64,000 nucleotides of DNA from Bacillus sp. ISL-34 (GCF_018613325.1 NZ_JAGGQJ010000005.1:124001-188000), one strand, 5' to 3'. Positions 51,192 through 61,556 are shown, counted from the first letter of the stretch. A program made the numbers and translations. The notes: generated by a model not told the origin, from the sequence alone.

Positions 51192-51851
51192 ATGAATCAA
51201 GAATACAAAGCCCCCGATAGGGTTCATTACCGCAACGAAGAACATACATTGAAAGTTTCCGGCTCAGAGACGCTATCTGCTGCTCCGGATCAAGCCACGA
51301 TCACCCTTGGAGTCATAACAGAGGATGAGGACCCGCAAAAGGCCCAGCAAGCCAATTCCCAAGCAATCGCAAAAGTTATCGCATCACTTAAATCCACAGG
51401 CATTCCCGAAGAGCAATTGAAAACGAGTGATTACAGAATCGATCCACAATATGATTATATTGACGGAAAGGAATTGTTCAAGAACTACAAAGTCCAGCAC
51501 ATCATCCAGGCCCAAACGACCGAAATCGAGAAAATAGGCAGCATAATCGACACGGCCGTCAGAAGCGGCGCCAATTCAATCACCAGCATCCGCTTCTCTT
51601 TATCCAACCCGGATGCATACTATAACCAGGCACTTTCTCTTGCTTTAAAAAATGCATACGAAAAAGCACTCTCCATGGCCCGAACACTGGGAATCTCATT
51701 GAACCCAGTCCCTAATAAGATTGAAGAGCTATCTGAAACGGCAACACCGATGCTTTACCAAACAAGTACCTTTTCAAAAATGGCGACTACCCCGATTCAG
51801 CCTGGTGAATTGAACATCACTGCCTCAGTAAGGGTGGAGTACACGTACTAG
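51192..51851 (+). CDS. SIMPL domain protein (DUF541)
   Basis: A 219-residue SIMPL/DUF541 protein. After a short hydrophilic start it reads TLKVSGSETLSAAPDQATIT then LGVITEDEDPQKAQQANSQA, the family start; IPEEQLKTSDYRIDPQYDY and VGTAVRSGANSITSIRFSLS-type segments follow (here IDTAVRSGANSITSI). No signal peptide is apparent, unlike many periplasmic members, so it is probably cytosolic. Function unknown; relatives are linked to oxidative stress. Monocistronic with AAAGGCTGG-type ribosome site. Confidence 0.85.
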   Translation: MNQEYKAPDRVHYRNEEHTLKVSGSETLSAAPDQATITLGVITEDEDPQKAQQANSQAIAKVIASLKSTGIPEEQLKTSDYRIDPQYDYIDGKELFKNYKVQHIIQAQTTEIEKIGSIIDTAVRSGANSITSIRFSLSNPDAYYNQALSLALKNAYEKALSMARTLGISLNPVPNKIEELSETATPMLYQTSTFSKMATTPIQPGELNITASVRVEYTY

Positions 51852-51872
51852 CACTCACTAAATTCCATCCTA

Positions 51873-51909
51873 AAAACCCCCCCTTGGCAACCCAAAGGGG
51901 GGGGTTTCA
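51873..51909. terminator. Shared convergent terminator (SIMPL gene / purU)
   Basis: AAACCCCCCCTT / AAGGGGGGGGTTT stem-loop between two converging genes, able to serve both strands. Confidence 0.8.
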
Positions 51910-51911
51910 CT

Positions 51912-52814
51912 TTAAAACACTACCGTTTTATTTTCATGAACAAGGACGCGGTCCTCCAAATGCCATTTAACAGCACGTGCCAGCACCCTGCGTTCAGCTG
52001 AACGACCGATTTTCTTCATATCCCCGGCAGAATCACGATGGTCCACTCGTTCAATATCCTGCTCGATGATCGGACCTTCATCCAAATCATTCGTCACATA
52101 ATGGGAAGTCGCCCCAATCAGCTTAACACCTCTGTCATAAGCTCTTTCATAAGGCCGGGCTCCAATGAATGCAGGTAAAAATGAATGATGGATATTGATG
52201 ATTCTGTTTGGATGGGCCGCTACGAAGTCCGGCGTCAATATCTGCATATACCTAGCCAATATAATAAGGTCCACTTCGAATTCTTCCAGAAGTCCAAGCT
52301 GTTTAGTCTCCACTTCCTTACGTATATCCTTATTTGCTGGAATGTAATAAAATGGGATGCCCATCGATTCGACAATTTGCCTTGTATCTTCATGATTGCT
52401 GATGACTAGCGCAATATCAGCTAATAAATCGCCGCTTTGCCACTCCCATAGCAATTCCAGAAGGCAGTGAGGCTCCTTGGAAACGAAGATTGCCGTCCTC
52501 TTCAGATCACTCACATGGTTAAATGTCCATTGCATCGAGAATGCTGTCGAAACTTCCTGGAATGCCAGTTGCATATCCGCTGCCCTATCCTTCAATCCTG
52601 GACAATCGAATTCGATCCTGGTGAAAAAGGTACCGCCCTCAGGATTCATCGAATACTGACTCAATTCAACAATATTTGCACCATATTCTTTAAGAAAGGC
52701 TGTAACTGTCGAAACAATTCCTGGCTGGTCCGGACATTTTATAATCAAACGGCCCCTATCTTGATTCTTTTCGCGAAACTCCTGTAACTGTTCTTGCACA
52801 AAGTTGCTAACCAT
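51912..52814 (-). CDS. purU: Formyltetrahydrofolate deformylase
   Basis: 300 residues. PurU hydrolyses 10-formyl-THF to formate and THF, balancing one-carbon pools. N-terminal ACT domain (about 20-100) starts RLIIKCPDQPGIVSTVTAFL. The C-terminal formyltransferase-fold domain has IFVSKEPHCLLELLW, LARYMQILTPDFV, NIHHSFLPAFIGARPYERA and GATSHYVTNDLDEGPIIEQD, containing the conserved Asn-His-Asp catalytic set. ATG 52,814, full length, transcribed alone. Confidence 0.95.
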   Translation of the reverse strand: MVSNFVQEQLQEFREKNQDRGRLIIKCPDQPGIVSTVTAFLKEYGANIVELSQYSMNPEGGTFFTRIEFDCPGLKDRAADMQLAFQEVSTAFSMQWTFNHVSDLKRTAIFVSKEPHCLLELLWEWQSGDLLADIALVISNHEDTRQIVESMGIPFYYIPANKDIRKEVETKQLGLLEEFEVDLIILARYMQILTPDFVAAHPNRIINIHHSFLPAFIGARPYERAYDRGVKLIGATSHYVTNDLDEGPIIEQDIERVDHRDSAGDMKKIGRSAERRVLARAVKWHLEDRVLVHENKTVVF

Positions 52815-53295
52815 TTTCCCAACTGCCCTTCTTCTATTTTGCTATATTATACTTCAATTCATGGGCAAAATTAAAGTCAGTCCATAAATACGGGATTTTG
52901 TAGACAGCCAACATGGTCCTTTTTTGAAATCCTCCACAGTTTTATCCCATCCCATTCATTAGATATGGTTTTCAGCAGTTTTCTATAGAGTCTAATCCAT
53001 CATCATAAATTGTTTTATATTCATCTCTAGAGTTGAATCCAGCCGAAATCTCTTACCCTATTAATAATTGTCATTATTTCAGGAAATTACCGGTAATTTG
53101 GAAGGAAATGAGGGCAAAGGCCGAGAACCTTTATGAAATGCATAGTGAAGGGGGATTCTTGAATGGAATGTCGGCATGATCTGGACACCCTTTTTTATTT
53201 CAATTTTATTTTCCCTAGTTATTGAGGTTATTCACTACCTCATAAGGGTATAGACCATTCTATTAGTTTTTTTCAAAGGGGGAATTGAAATTATC
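52815..53295. other. Divergent intergenic region, purU / amino-acid ABC operon
   Basis: No gene is called. A 23-codon ORF beginning ATGAGGGCAAAG near 53,109 has GGAAGGAA upstream but no recognised product. An imperfect inverted repeat, TTATTGAGGT...ACCTCATAA, lies at about 53,220-53,247 ahead of the binding-protein gene and may be an operator. I see no recognisable riboswitch or T-box. Confidence 0.4.
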
Positions 53296-54075
53296 ATGAA
53301 ATCATCAGTTACATTCATTGTATCCATTCTGGCTGTTCTTGGACTTCTGTCCGGCTGTGCTGAAAAGGACCAGCTAGAGGATGGGAGTAAGCTGATCAAT
53401 AAGGACCAGTTTGTTTTCGCTGCCTCAGGCGAATTCAAGCCATTCAGTTATGTCAATGATGACATGACCGTAACCGGATTCGATATTGAAGTCGGCGATG
53501 CAATTGCAAAGGAACTGGACCTGGAGCCAGTACCTAAACGGATTAAATTCAAAGGTATCGTGGAAGGTGTCAAAACCGGTCGGGCAGATGCCGCGGTTGC
53601 CAGTCACACAATCAATGAACAACGAAGTAAACATGTTGCCTTCTCGACCCCTTATTACTACTCAGGTCCTCAAATTTTCGTCCGCTCGGATAGTGACATT
53701 AAAACGGTTGAAGATTTAAAGGGAAAGGAAGTTGCGGCTTCTAAAGGCTCCACGTACGCAACCACAGCAGAAAAGTATACAACCAATGTAAAAACCTATG
53801 ACAGTGATATCACCGCCCTGAAAGCATTGAGCGGAGGACGTCATGATGCCGTCATCACCGACTTCGTAACCGGCAAGGAAGCAGCCAAGGAAGGTTTCGA
53901 CATCGAAGGAAGGCAATTGATCGAACGAAGCGAGCAGGCCATCGTACTGCCCAACGACAACCCTCAGTTGCTTGCCCGTATCAACGAAGCACTTGAAAAC
54001 CTCCGGGAAGATGGAACGCTTGCGGAAATCAGCAAAAAATACTTTGGTGAGGACATCACAACTAAGCCTGAATAA
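53296..54075 (+). CDS. Polar amino-acid ABC transporter substrate-binding lipoprotein
   Basis: A 259-residue periplasmic-binding-protein type 2 of the glutamine/arginine/cystine group. Signal peptide with lipobox L-L-S-G-C (Cys near residue 21). FVFAASGEFKPFSYVNDD, FDIEVGDAIAKELDLE, GRADAAVASHTINEQRS and LKGKEVAASKGSTY are family landmarks. AAAGGGGGAA upstream of ATG 53,296. First of three genes encoding binding protein, permease and ATPase. The amino acid carried cannot be read from sequence. Confidence 0.9.
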   Translation: MKSSVTFIVSILAVLGLLSGCAEKDQLEDGSKLINKDQFVFAASGEFKPFSYVNDDMTVTGFDIEVGDAIAKELDLEPVPKRIKFKGIVEGVKTGRADAAVASHTINEQRSKHVAFSTPYYYSGPQIFVRSDSDIKTVEDLKGKEVAASKGSTYATTAEKYTTNVKTYDSDITALKALSGGRHDAVITDFVTGKEAAKEGFDIEGRQLIERSEQAIVLPNDNPQLLARINEALENLREDGTLAEISKKYFGEDITTKPE

Positions 54076-54101
54076 AGATTGATAGAAAGGGAGTCATTAC
54101 A

Positions 54102-54767
54102 TTGCCAAGTTTTTCACATTTTTTTGATACATTATTTAGCTCCTCGGACGTATTCATCCGAGCCATGCTCCTCACATTGGAACTTACGGTAGTCTCCATA
54201 TTGGTAGGAATCGTCATCGGATTGCTATTTGCACTTTTAAAAATTTCCAATATAAAAATTCTTGCATGGATTTCAGATACATATGTATTCCTGGTACGGG
54301 GAACACCGCTAATCGTACAGATATTCATACTATATTTCGGTATCAGCAATCTCTTCTTACTGCCGGACTTCTGGGCGGCGTCACTTGCCCTGGCCTTCCA
54401 TAATGGAGCCTATATCTCTGAAATTTTACGTGGTACGATCCAATCGATCGATAAAGGCCAAATGGAAGCCGGACGCTCCCTTGGCATGAGCAATTCGCTC
54501 ACATTAAGAAGGATCATCTTACCTCAAGCCTTCCGTCGCGCATTGCCGCCGCTAGGCAACCAATTCATCATCGGGTTGAAGGATTCATCACTGGCCGCCT
54601 TCATATCCATGAATGAGCTGTTTAACGTGGCCACTACATTAGGTTCGAATAATTTCGATGAAATGACTTATTTATTGATTGTGGCGGTCTATTACTTGAT
54701 TCTAGTGGCATTCCTGACCATTATCGTCAATTTATTCGAAAAGAAACTTTCCATTAGTGATCGATAG
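54102..54767 (+). CDS. Polar amino-acid ABC transporter permease
   Basis: 221 residues, HisM/GlnP type, with about five membrane segments. [18 protein letters not shown] (written here [12 protein letters not shown], near residue 68) is the typical block, and the EAA loop [20 protein letters not shown] with [13 protein letters not shown] contacts the ATPase. It starts 26 bp after the binding-protein gene and ends 11 bp before the ATPase gene. The start codon is TTG at 54,102, with AAAGGGAG upstream. Confidence 0.9.
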   Translation: MPSFSHFFDTLFSSSDVFIRAMLLTLELTVVSILVGIVIGLLFALLKISNIKILAWISDTYVFLVRGTPLIVQIFILYFGISNLFLLPDFWAASLALAFHNGAYISEILRGTIQSIDKGQMEAGRSLGMSNSLTLRRIILPQAFRRALPPLGNQFIIGLKDSSLAAFISMNELFNVATTLGSNNFDEMTYLLIVAVYYLILVAFLTIIVNLFEKKLSISDR

Positions 54768-54778
54768 GGGGAATTGAA

Positions 54779-55519
54779 ATGGAACAAAAAGAAATGATTC
54801 GCATTAGGAATTTAAATAAATCGTATGGAAACCTGCATGTACTCAAAGATATTGATATGAAGGTACTCGATAGCGATGTTGTCTGTCTGATCGGGCCAAG
54901 CGGTTCCGGAAAAAGCACCCTGCTCCGCTGTTTGAATTATTTAGAGAAAAAAGACAGCGGGCAAATCCTCATTGAAGGAACGGAAATCAAACCGGGTACC
55001 CATGATATTAATAAAATCCGCGAGAAAGTCGGAATGGTTTTTCAGCATTTTTACCTCTTCCCGCATATGACCGTACTGGAAAATGTCATCGAGGCGCCTA
55101 CTCACGTCAAAAAGATCCCTAAGGCACAGGCAATTGAAGAAGCAAAAGCATTGCTTGCCAAAGTCGGCTTATCGGATAAAGCGGATGTCTATCCAAGCAA
55201 GCTCTCAGGTGGCCAGAAACAGCGTGTCGCCATAGCCCGTGCCCTTGCCATGAAGCCGGATATCCTACTCTTTGATGAGCCTACCTCGGCTCTGGATCCC
55301 GAACTTGTCGGGGAGGTTCTTGCCACGATGAAGGAACTTGCCTTGGAAGGGATGACAATGGTAGTCGTTACACATGAAATGAGCTTTGCACGTGAAGTTG
55401 GGGATTGGATTGTCTTCATGCATAATGGGAGGGTTGTCGAAAGCGGCCCGCCAAAAGAATTCTTCACCAATCCAAAAGAAGAGCGCACAAAAGAATTTTT
55501 GCAAACGACAGTCTTTTGA
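54779..55519 (+). CDS. Polar amino-acid ABC transporter ATPase
   Basis: 246 residues, GlnQ/ArtP type. Walker [10 protein letters not shown] (near 39), Q loop [13 protein letters not shown], signature [16 protein letters not shown], Walker [18 protein letters not shown] and switch [13 protein letters not shown]-like (MVVVTHEM). Complete. GGGGGAATTG upstream of ATG 54,779; last gene of the operon, followed by a terminator. Confidence 0.93.
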   Translation: MEQKEMIRIRNLNKSYGNLHVLKDIDMKVLDSDVVCLIGPSGSGKSTLLRCLNYLEKKDSGQILIEGTEIKPGTHDINKIREKVGMVFQHFYLFPHMTVLENVIEAPTHVKKIPKAQAIEEAKALLAKVGLSDKADVYPSKLSGGQKQRVAIARALAMKPDILLFDEPTSALDPELVGEVLATMKELALEGMTMVVVTHEMSFAREVGDWIVFMHNGRVVESGPPKEFFTNPKEERTKEFLQTTVF

Positions 55520-55575
55520 TCTGCTAGCGAGAGCAATTCGTCCGTTAACGCAGAAATTTCGGCCTATAACATTAA

Positions 55576-55609
55576 GCAATACAGGCGTGAATTCCTGTAT
55601 TGCTATTTT
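55576..55609 (+). terminator. Terminator of the amino-acid ABC operon
   Basis: GCAATACAGG / CCTGTATTGC stem, 8-base loop, TATTTTG tail. The remaining 55,610-55,837 gap is AT-rich and shows no T-box features ahead of glnS. Confidence 0.8.
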
Positions 55610-55837
55610 GCATGTAAAACCCTTTCTTGTTTTCCTTATTCTCCAGTTAGATAGTTCCTTAAATTACATGATCAAAAGTTTCAGGGATATTTTCGCTCTG
55701 ATTGTACAAACTAAATACTTGATGAATTGTTTCAGATAAACCCTGATTCCGGCTCGAACATGGAAAAATATCTGTATTTATGGTATATATACAGGTAAAA
55801 TTAAAAGAAGTATATAAATGAAAGAGGTCGAATTCAG

Positions 55838-57490
55838 TTGGAAAATAACTCTTCGAATTTTATTAAAAATATTATAAAAGATGATTTAGAGTCCGGAAAA
55901 CATGATCATGTCATCACCCGCTTCCCTCCTGAGCCGAACGGATATTTACATATCGGGCATGCCAAATCAATCATTTTGAATTTTGGGGTGGCTGATGATT
56001 TCAATGGGAAAACCAACCTTCGTTTCGATGATACGAATCCATTGAAAGAGGATATTGAGTTCGTCAACTCCATTAAGGAAGATGTAAAATGGCTCGGTTA
56101 CGACTGGGATAACCTTTTCTTCGCTTCCGACTATTTTGATGAAATGTATAAAAGAGCTGTGCTGCTCATCAATAAAGGATTGGCATATGTGGACGACCTT
56201 AATGCCGACCAAATCCGTGAATATCGCGGAACGCTGACTGAGCCGGGGAAAGATAGCCCCTACCGCAATAGAACCGTCGAAGAAAATCTTGAACTATTTG
56301 AAAAGATGCGCAGCGGCGAATTTGAAAACGGCGCAAAGGTATTGCGTGCAAAAATCGATATGAGCTCACCTAACATTAATTTGCGTGATCCCGTCATATA
56401 CCGTATCTCCCATACTGAACACCATAATACCGGCAACAAATGGTGCATCTACCCAATGTATGCCTTTGCCCACCCAATTGAAGATGCCATCGAGGGAGTC
56501 ACACACTCCATTTGTACGCTTGAGTTCGAAGATCAACGACCTCTTTATGACTGGATCGTTGAAAATTGTGAAATGGAAAGCAAACCAAAACAATATGAAT
56601 TTGGCCGTCTTAACCTGACCAATACAGTAATGAGCAAGCGAAAACTGAAGCAGCTTGTCGATGAAGGCTTCGTGGATGGCTGGGACGACCCACGGATGCC
56701 TACCGTTTCGGGCTTGCGGAGACGAGGGTATACACCCGAAGCGATTCGTGCATTCTGCCAAGAGATAGGTGTCGCAAAAACAAGCGGTGTCGTGGACTCA
56801 CAAATGCTTGATCATTTCGTGCGGGAAGACTTAAAGCTCAAGGCTCCACGGACTATGGCCATCCTAAATCCGCTTAAAGTGGTCATCACCAACTATCCGG
56901 AAGGCGAGATAGAATGGCTGGATGCTGAGGTCAATCCGGAAGTTCCGGAAATGGGCACACGCCAAATCCCGTTTTCACGTGAAATATATATTGAACAGGA
57001 CGATTTCATGGAAAACCCGCCGAAAAAGTATTTCCGACTTTTCCCGGGCAATGAAGTCCGTTTGAAACATGCTTATTTCATTAAATGTGAAGAAGTGATA
57101 AAAGACGAAGCCGGTAACGTCATTGAACTTCGCTGCACATACGACATTGAAACGAAAAGCGGATCTGGCTTCACTGGCCGTAAAGTGAAAGGTACATTGC
57201 ACTGGGTCGAAGCTTCACAAGCCGTTTCAGCAGAATTCCGCAACTACCAGCCTTTAATCTTGGATAAGGAAAATGATGAAGAGGAAGAAAAATCATTCTT
57301 GGACCGGGTAAACCCTGATTCTCTAGAAATTCTACAAGGATTTGTCGAGCCTAACATGAAAGATGTTAAACCTCAGGATAAATTCCAATTCTTCAGGCAT
57401 GGCTATTATAATGTTGATTCAAAGCTCACTGCGGCCGATCACTTGGTCTTCAACCAAATCGTTGGATTGAAAAGTTCATTCAAGTTATAG
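55838..57490 (+). CDS. glnS: Glutaminyl-tRNA synthetase
   Basis: 550 residues from TTG 55,838 (AAAGAGGT upstream). Class I synthetase: HIGH motif in [10 protein letters not shown] (38-41), [18 protein letters not shown], and a KMSKS variant in TVMSKRKL near residue 268. [11 protein letters not shown]-type segment ([21 protein letters not shown]) and [12 protein letters not shown] are GlnRS-specific. The C-terminal anticodon-binding barrels are present, without a YqeY extension. B. subtilis lacks GlnRS and makes Gln-tRNA(Gln) by GatCAB, so presence here is notable. Followed by a terminator. Confidence 0.93.
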   Translation: MENNSSNFIKNIIKDDLESGKHDHVITRFPPEPNGYLHIGHAKSIILNFGVADDFNGKTNLRFDDTNPLKEDIEFVNSIKEDVKWLGYDWDNLFFASDYFDEMYKRAVLLINKGLAYVDDLNADQIREYRGTLTEPGKDSPYRNRTVEENLELFEKMRSGEFENGAKVLRAKIDMSSPNINLRDPVIYRISHTEHHNTGNKWCIYPMYAFAHPIEDAIEGVTHSICTLEFEDQRPLYDWIVENCEMESKPKQYEFGRLNLTNTVMSKRKLKQLVDEGFVDGWDDPRMPTVSGLRRRGYTPEAIRAFCQEIGVAKTSGVVDSQMLDHFVREDLKLKAPRTMAILNPLKVVITNYPEGEIEWLDAEVNPEVPEMGTRQIPFSREIYIEQDDFMENPPKKYFRLFPGNEVRLKHAYFIKCEEVIKDEAGNVIELRCTYDIETKSGSGFTGRKVKGTLHWVEASQAVSAEFRNYQPLILDKENDEEEEKSFLDRVNPDSLEILQGFVEPNMKDVKPQDKFQFFRHGYYNVDSKLTAADHLVFNQIVGLKSSFKL

Positions 57491-57498
57491 AATCACGG

Positions 57499-57535
57499 AA
57501 AAGAACCAGATTCCTAGCGAATCTGGTTCTTTTTC
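57499..57535 (+). terminator. Terminator of glnS
   Basis: AAGAACCAGATTC / GAATCTGGTTCTT stem with CTAGC-type loop and TTTTTC tail; also suited to the converging rsbR-like gene. Confidence 0.85.
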
Positions 57536-57553
57536 ATTCTCTGCACTCTTATA

Positions 57554-58408
57554 TCATTTTTTCTCGTAAAGTTTGATCCCTTGCTTGGAAAGGGCCTGTT
57601 TAAGAGTACTATGTGTCGAAACCTGACTAAAATCAAGACCTAACTGAACCGATGTCCTGGCCACTTCAGGACGAATCCCGGAAATGGTCGATTGAATGCC
57701 TAACAGGTTCAGGGTACTTATCAATTGATAGATCTGTTGGGCAACCATCATATCTAAAAGGGCAACTCCCGATAAATCGATGAATAAGTGAGTGACATTT
57801 TTGCTAATGCATTTGCTTGGAGTCGCATTCAAAATTTCCTTTGCCCGATAGGTATCGATTTCACCGATTAACGGCAATACCGCAATGGCATCAACAATGG
57901 GAATGACAGGTGCGCCCAGTTCATTAATCAGGTCCTGTTGAGCAAGGAGTCGTTCTTTTGTCAAAAGGTAATACTGCTCAGTGAACTCACGGTTCAATTG
58001 ATCGAATGCACGATTAATAAGCTGGCTCCACCGGATGATTGTCTCCTTCGTTATCCCCGTATCCTTTAGCATATAATCAGTGATGAAGGCCCAATATGTT
58101 TCGCGAACCTTATTAAGCGCTTCCAACACTTCGTAAATGGGGGTGTCCGATTCAACCCTGCTCTTCGCGACAAGTGTGGCCCACTGCTCCATCGTTTCAA
58201 TAAAAGCAGTTTTATCTTCAAGTAAAGCACTGGTCACTGTCTTGATCGTCAATGTATTCTGTTCCCTAAGTAGATTTTCGATTTCCTCATTAGAATCTAT
58301 TGAATAGATGGATCCAGACTGCTTCTCCCTTAAAGCCAGCCAGTTTTCCGTAATCTTGGATGAGTTATCAAGGATATATCGATATAAATTTTCATCTATT
58401 TTATCCAT
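57554..58408 (-). CDS. RsbR-like stressosome protein (STAS domain)
   Basis: 284 residues. The N-terminal about 150 residues resemble the non-haem globin-like sensor of RsbR paralogues; the C-terminal STAS domain spans about 165-280 (PVIPIVDAIAVLPLIGEIDT, YRAKEILNAT, THLFIDLSGVALLDMMVAQQ, SGIRPEVARTSVQLGLDF). RsbR proteins form the stressosome with RsbS and RsbT and control sigma-B. The first phospho-acceptor Thr is present (T186 in GEIDT), but the second, normally Thr in VDTMVA, is Met220 (LLDMMVA). No rsbS or rsbT is adjacent, so it is an orphan paralogue. Confidence 0.87.
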   Translation of the reverse strand: MDKIDENLYRYILDNSSKITENWLALREKQSGSIYSIDSNEEIENLLREQNTLTIKTVTSALLEDKTAFIETMEQWATLVAKSRVESDTPIYEVLEALNKVRETYWAFITDYMLKDTGITKETIIRWSQLINRAFDQLNREFTEQYYLLTKERLLAQQDLINELGAPVIPIVDAIAVLPLIGEIDTYRAKEILNATPSKCISKNVTHLFIDLSGVALLDMMVAQQIYQLISTLNLLGIQSTISGIRPEVARTSVQLGLDFSQVSTHSTLKQALSKQGIKLYEKK

Positions 58409-58430
58409 TTGTGTTCCCCTATCTCCCTAG

Positions 58431-59390
58431 TTATTTCATTTTAAAAAGTAATAATAAGTCTCCATATCCCTCTTTCTCCATTTCATTTCTAGGAATGAAC
58501 CGAAGAGCTGCAGAGTTTATGCAATATCTCGTGCCTTTAGGACTTGGGCCATCAGGAAAAACATGTCCAAGGTGTGAATCGGCGTCCCTGCTGCGCACCT
58601 CGGTCCGGGTCATTCGGTGGCTGAGATCCATTTTTTCATTGACACTTGCCGACATGATGGGCTTCGTGAAGCTAGGCCACCCACAGCCGCTATCATACTT
58701 ATCCCGCGAACTGAATAGAGGCTCCCCAGAAACGACATCCACATAGATGCCTTCTTCATAGTAATCCCAATAGGCATTATCGAAGGGCGGCTCCGTGCCA
58801 TTTTCCTGGGTGACATGAAACTGACTCTCCGTTAAGGTCTTTCTAAGGTGTGCATTATCCTTAGGCCAATTTTCGTTAATGAAAGCATCCCGTCCTGAGC
58901 CTTTACGATACAATGCATAGCGAAATTGATTTTTCCGATAGAATTCTTGATGATATTCCTCAGCGGCGTAAAATTTCCCCGAGGGTAGAATACCCGTAAC
59001 AATAGGTTTCTTAAACCGCCCGCTCATCATTAAATCTTCCTTCGATTGTTCTGCCTCCTGTTTCTGACGTTCATTAAGATAGAAAATGGCCGCCTTGTAT
59101 TGCTTTCCCCTATCCGAGAACTGCCCTTCATCATCCGTAGGATCGATTTGGCGCCAGAATATCTCCAATAACGTTTTATAGGAAATGATTGATGGATCGA
59201 ATACCACTTGCACCGCTTCAACATGATCGGTCGACCCGGTAATCACTTGTTTATAACTAGGCGCGGCAAAATTACCGCCTGTATAACCTGATGTCACTGA
59301 AATAATACCATCCATTTCATCAAAGGGAGCAACCATGCACCAAAAACAGCCTCCTGCAAAGATAGCCGTTTCTTTTCCAGCCATCGCCAT
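58431..59390 (-). CDS. msrAB: Peptide methionine sulfoxide reductase, MsrA-MsrB fusion
   Basis: 319 residues with MsrA first (about 5-160: [16 protein letters not shown] with the catalytic Cys, [36 protein letters not shown]-type segment seen as [11 protein letters not shown]) and MsrB second (about 175-310: [45 protein letters not shown] and active-site [11 protein letters not shown]). It repairs both S- and R-methionine sulfoxide. The usual MsrB zinc cysteines are only partly apparent. Cytosolic; transcribed alone or with the rsbR-like gene 22 bp downstream. Confidence 0.93.
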   Translation of the reverse strand: MAMAGKETAIFAGGCFWCMVAPFDEMDGIISVTSGYTGGNFAAPSYKQVITGSTDHVEAVQVVFDPSIISYKTLLEIFWRQIDPTDDEGQFSDRGKQYKAAIFYLNERQKQEAEQSKEDLMMSGRFKKPIVTGILPSGKFYAAEEYHQEFYRKNQFRYALYRKGSGRDAFINENWPKDNAHLRKTLTESQFHVTQENGTEPPFDNAYWDYYEEGIYVDVVSGEPLFSSRDKYDSGCGWPSFTKPIMSASVNEKMDLSHRMTRTEVRSRDADSHLGHVFPDGPSPKGTRYCINSAALRFIPRNEMEKEGYGDLLLLFKMK

Positions 59391-59490
59391 CCTAAAACTC
59401 CCCTTTCAAGCCTGTCATTTTATGTATTATATACCAGCAAGCCAAACACCTTCAAATTCAAAAATTGTTTGGTGTACAAATATAAAACAG

Positions 59491-59522
59491 GCACTTAGGA
59501 GTAACCTAAGTGCCCTTTTGTG
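59491..59522 (-). terminator. Terminator of nupC
   Basis: GGCACTTAGG / CCTAAGTGCC stem with AGTAA loop, T-rich on the minus-strand side, 14 bases beyond the nupC stop. Confidence 0.8.
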
Positions 59523-59535
59523 TTAGATCCGTTAA

Positions 59536-60720
59536 TTAAAGTATCACACTTACAATGATCGCTGATAGGATGCTGACAAGAGTCGCACCGTATAGCAGCT
59601 TCAAGCCGAAACGGGCCACAACATTTCCCTGTTTTTCATGAAGTCCTTTGACTGCACCGGCAATGATGCCGATAGATGAGAAATTAGCGAATGAAACCAA
59701 GAAAACCGAAACGATTCCTATCGTCCTATCGCTCAAGGCTGCCGATGCTTCCCCTAGGCTCAGCATGGCAACGAATTCATTGGTCACCAGCTTCGTCGCC
59801 ATGATTCCGCCAGCAGTCACGGTTTCTGAAATCGGTATACCCATGATGAAGGCAAACGGTGCAAAGATATACCCCATGATGTCTTGGAAGCTGATGCCGA
59901 AGATCATATCGAATACGCTGTTGATTCCTGCGATTAAAGCAACGAAACCAATTAACATCGCTGCTACAGTGATAGCAACCTTAAATCCATCCATGATATA
60001 TTCCCCAAGCATTTCGAAGAAAGACTGCTTCTCCGCCCCTTCTTCAACAGGGAGGATATCCTCTTCATCCGTTACGGTATAAGGGTTAATAATGGATGCG
60101 ATGATAAATCCACCAAACATGTTAATAACAATTGCCGTCACTACGTATTTTGGTTCAATCATTGTCATATAAGCACCGACGATCGACATCGATACAGTTG
60201 ACATGGCTGATGCACAAAGCGTATACATGCGAGATGGCGGAATGGCACCGAGTTGTTTTTTCAAGGTTATGAAAACCTCGGATTGGCCCACTATTGCTGA
60301 TGCGACAGCATTGTAAGATTCCAATTTACCCATCCCATTCACCTTACTTAGAATGAATCCAATCCACTTCATGATGAACGGAAGGATCTTGAAGTGCTGT
60401 AAGATCCCGATTAATGCTGAGATGAATACGATTGGAAGAAGGACATTTAAAAAGAAGGGCGATGCTCCTTCGTTTACAATCCCGCCAAATACAAAGGTGA
60501 TCCCTTCATTTGCCCATTCTAAAAGTTTTCCGAAACCATCGGCAATCGAATTGATGATCACTAAACCAAACTTCGTATTTAATAATAAATAAGTTAAAAT
60601 AAGCTGAATGACCACCATGAGGATGATCGGTTTAATTTTAACTTTCTTCCGGTCACTGCTAACTAATAGAGCTAGTCCAAAAACAATAAGCAGTCCTAAA
60701 ATTGCAATCAGAAATTTCAT
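59536..60720 (-). CDS. nupC: Nucleoside permease (NupC/CNT family)
   Basis: About 394 residues from ATG 60,720, with TGGAGG six bases upstream. A concentrative nucleoside transporter driven by proton or sodium, with around ten membrane segments. Typical blocks: [60 protein letters not shown] and [23 protein letters not shown] perfect cre match lies about 70 bp upstream, suggesting CcpA control by carbon supply. Confidence 0.92.
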   Translation of the reverse strand: MKFLIAILGLLIVFGLALLVSSDRKKVKIKPIILMVVIQLILTYLLLNTKFGLVIINSIADGFGKLLEWANEGITFVFGGIVNEGASPFFLNVLLPIVFISALIGILQHFKILPFIMKWIGFILSKVNGMGKLESYNAVASAIVGQSEVFITLKKQLGAIPPSRMYTLCASAMSTVSMSIVGAYMTMIEPKYVVTAIVINMFGGFIIASIINPYTVTDEEDILPVEEGAEKQSFFEMLGEYIMDGFKVAITVAAMLIGFVALIAGINSVFDMIFGISFQDIMGYIFAPFAFIMGIPISETVTAGGIMATKLVTNEFVAMLSLGEASAALSDRTIGIVSVFLVSFANFSSIGIIAGAVKGLHEKQGNVVARFGLKLLYGATLVSILSAIIVSVIL

Positions 60721-60788
60721 ATATTCTGCCTCCACTAAGGGTGAATTTAATGATCGTGCATTACTAGTAGGTTACCCTCAAAAAATTT

Positions 60789-60803
60789 ATGCAAACGTTT
60801 TCT
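60789..60803. promoter_or_regulatory. cre site (CcpA operator) upstream of nupC
   Basis: ATGCAAACGTTTTCT fits the Bacillus cre consensus WTGNAANCGNWNNCW at every defined position. It lies about 70 bases upstream of the nupC start codon. Confidence 0.75.
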
Positions 60804-60931
60804 CTTTCATCCAAAATACATGTACGTACCTCTCCAGAAGTCTATATTAAACTAATATTTTTTTAAGTGCAATTATTATTTCCCTTTTTAAAATAACAAT
60901 TAGTGACAATAATGGGTTTCGTGAATTAAAA

Positions 60932-60962
60932 AAGGAGGCTCCCCTCGAAAGGAACCTCTCTT
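60932..60962 (-). terminator. Terminator of the 148-residue membrane protein gene
   Basis: On the minus strand GAGGTTCC / GGAGCCTC stem (one T-G pair) followed by CTTTTTT. Confidence 0.75.
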
Positions 60963-60983
60963 TCCTCAAATAGTATCGACTTT

Positions 60984-61430
60984 TTAGGCTGCCGTTTTTC
61001 TGGATATCACCGAGGTAACTATTCCTGCGCCTCCAATTACAAAGATGATGATGGATGCGGCCAAACCGCCTGCCCCTTGATAAAAGCCGATAAATTTCCC
61101 TGCAAAAGATTCTCTGCCTTGGAAACCGCCACCGCTTGGAGTTCCAGAACCATTAGGCCCGCCTTGGGGAGTTGTCTCCAAATTGCCCTGGTCATTAGTT
61201 GTCGTTTCCGCAGTTGAATCATCGGTTGTTGTACTGATAGCCGATTTTTCCGTATCATTCGTTTCTGTTGTGTTGCGGTCGGCGGGCTGACCCATAATTG
61301 CCTGTCGATTCATGGGGTCATTGCCGCTGCCATTCACATACATCATGAGCCCGGTGACTGCATGAGCCATTAAAAGGACAAAAGCCAATATTCCAACCAA
61401 AAAGTGTAACTTACCAAGTCTTTTCATCAT
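60984..61430 (-). CDS. Unknown membrane protein with Thr/Gly-rich extracellular linker
   Basis: 148 residues, family not recognised. A hydrophobic segment at about 10-30 (FLVGILAFVLLMAHAVTGLM) and another at about 120-142 (ASIIIFVIGGAGIVTSV) flank an 85-residue low-complexity loop rich in Thr, Asn, Gly and Ser (SAISTTTDDSTAETTTND). The loop is probably extracytoplasmic. It lies downstream of the kinase of a two-component system (127-bp gap with a terminator), so it is likely a separate transcript, perhaps a target of that system. Confidence 0.7.
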   Translation of the reverse strand: MMKRLGKLHFLVGILAFVLLMAHAVTGLMMYVNGSGNDPMNRQAIMGQPADRNTTETNDTEKSAISTTTDDSTAETTTNDQGNLETTPQGGPNGSGTPSGGGFQGRESFAGKFIGFYQGAGGLAASIIIFVIGGAGIVTSVISRKTAA

Positions 61431-61479
61431 GGATTCCCCTCCGAAAATATATGTATTTCTTGATAAGTTGATTATCTAA

Positions 61480-61531
61480 AAAGACCCTTAATTTTTCCTT
61501 AAGCAACAAGGAAAAAAGTAAGGGTCTTTTA
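61480..61531 (-). terminator. Terminator of the two-component operon
   Basis: Long stem AAAAGACCCTTA-TTTTTCCTT / AAGGAAAAA-TAAGGGTCTTTT with a small loop, 26 bases beyond the kinase stop codon. Confidence 0.8.
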
Positions 61532-61556
61532 CTATTGGAATGGCTTCTAAAGGGGA

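Noticed and set aside
52815-53295. Lysine or SAM riboswitch ahead of the amino-acid ABC operon
   Set aside because: None of the conserved core blocks of these classes can be found; only a short inverted repeat is present.
55610-55837. T-box leader upstream of glnS
   Set aside because: No specifier domain, AGGGUGGNACCGCG-type T-box sequence or antiterminator is present.
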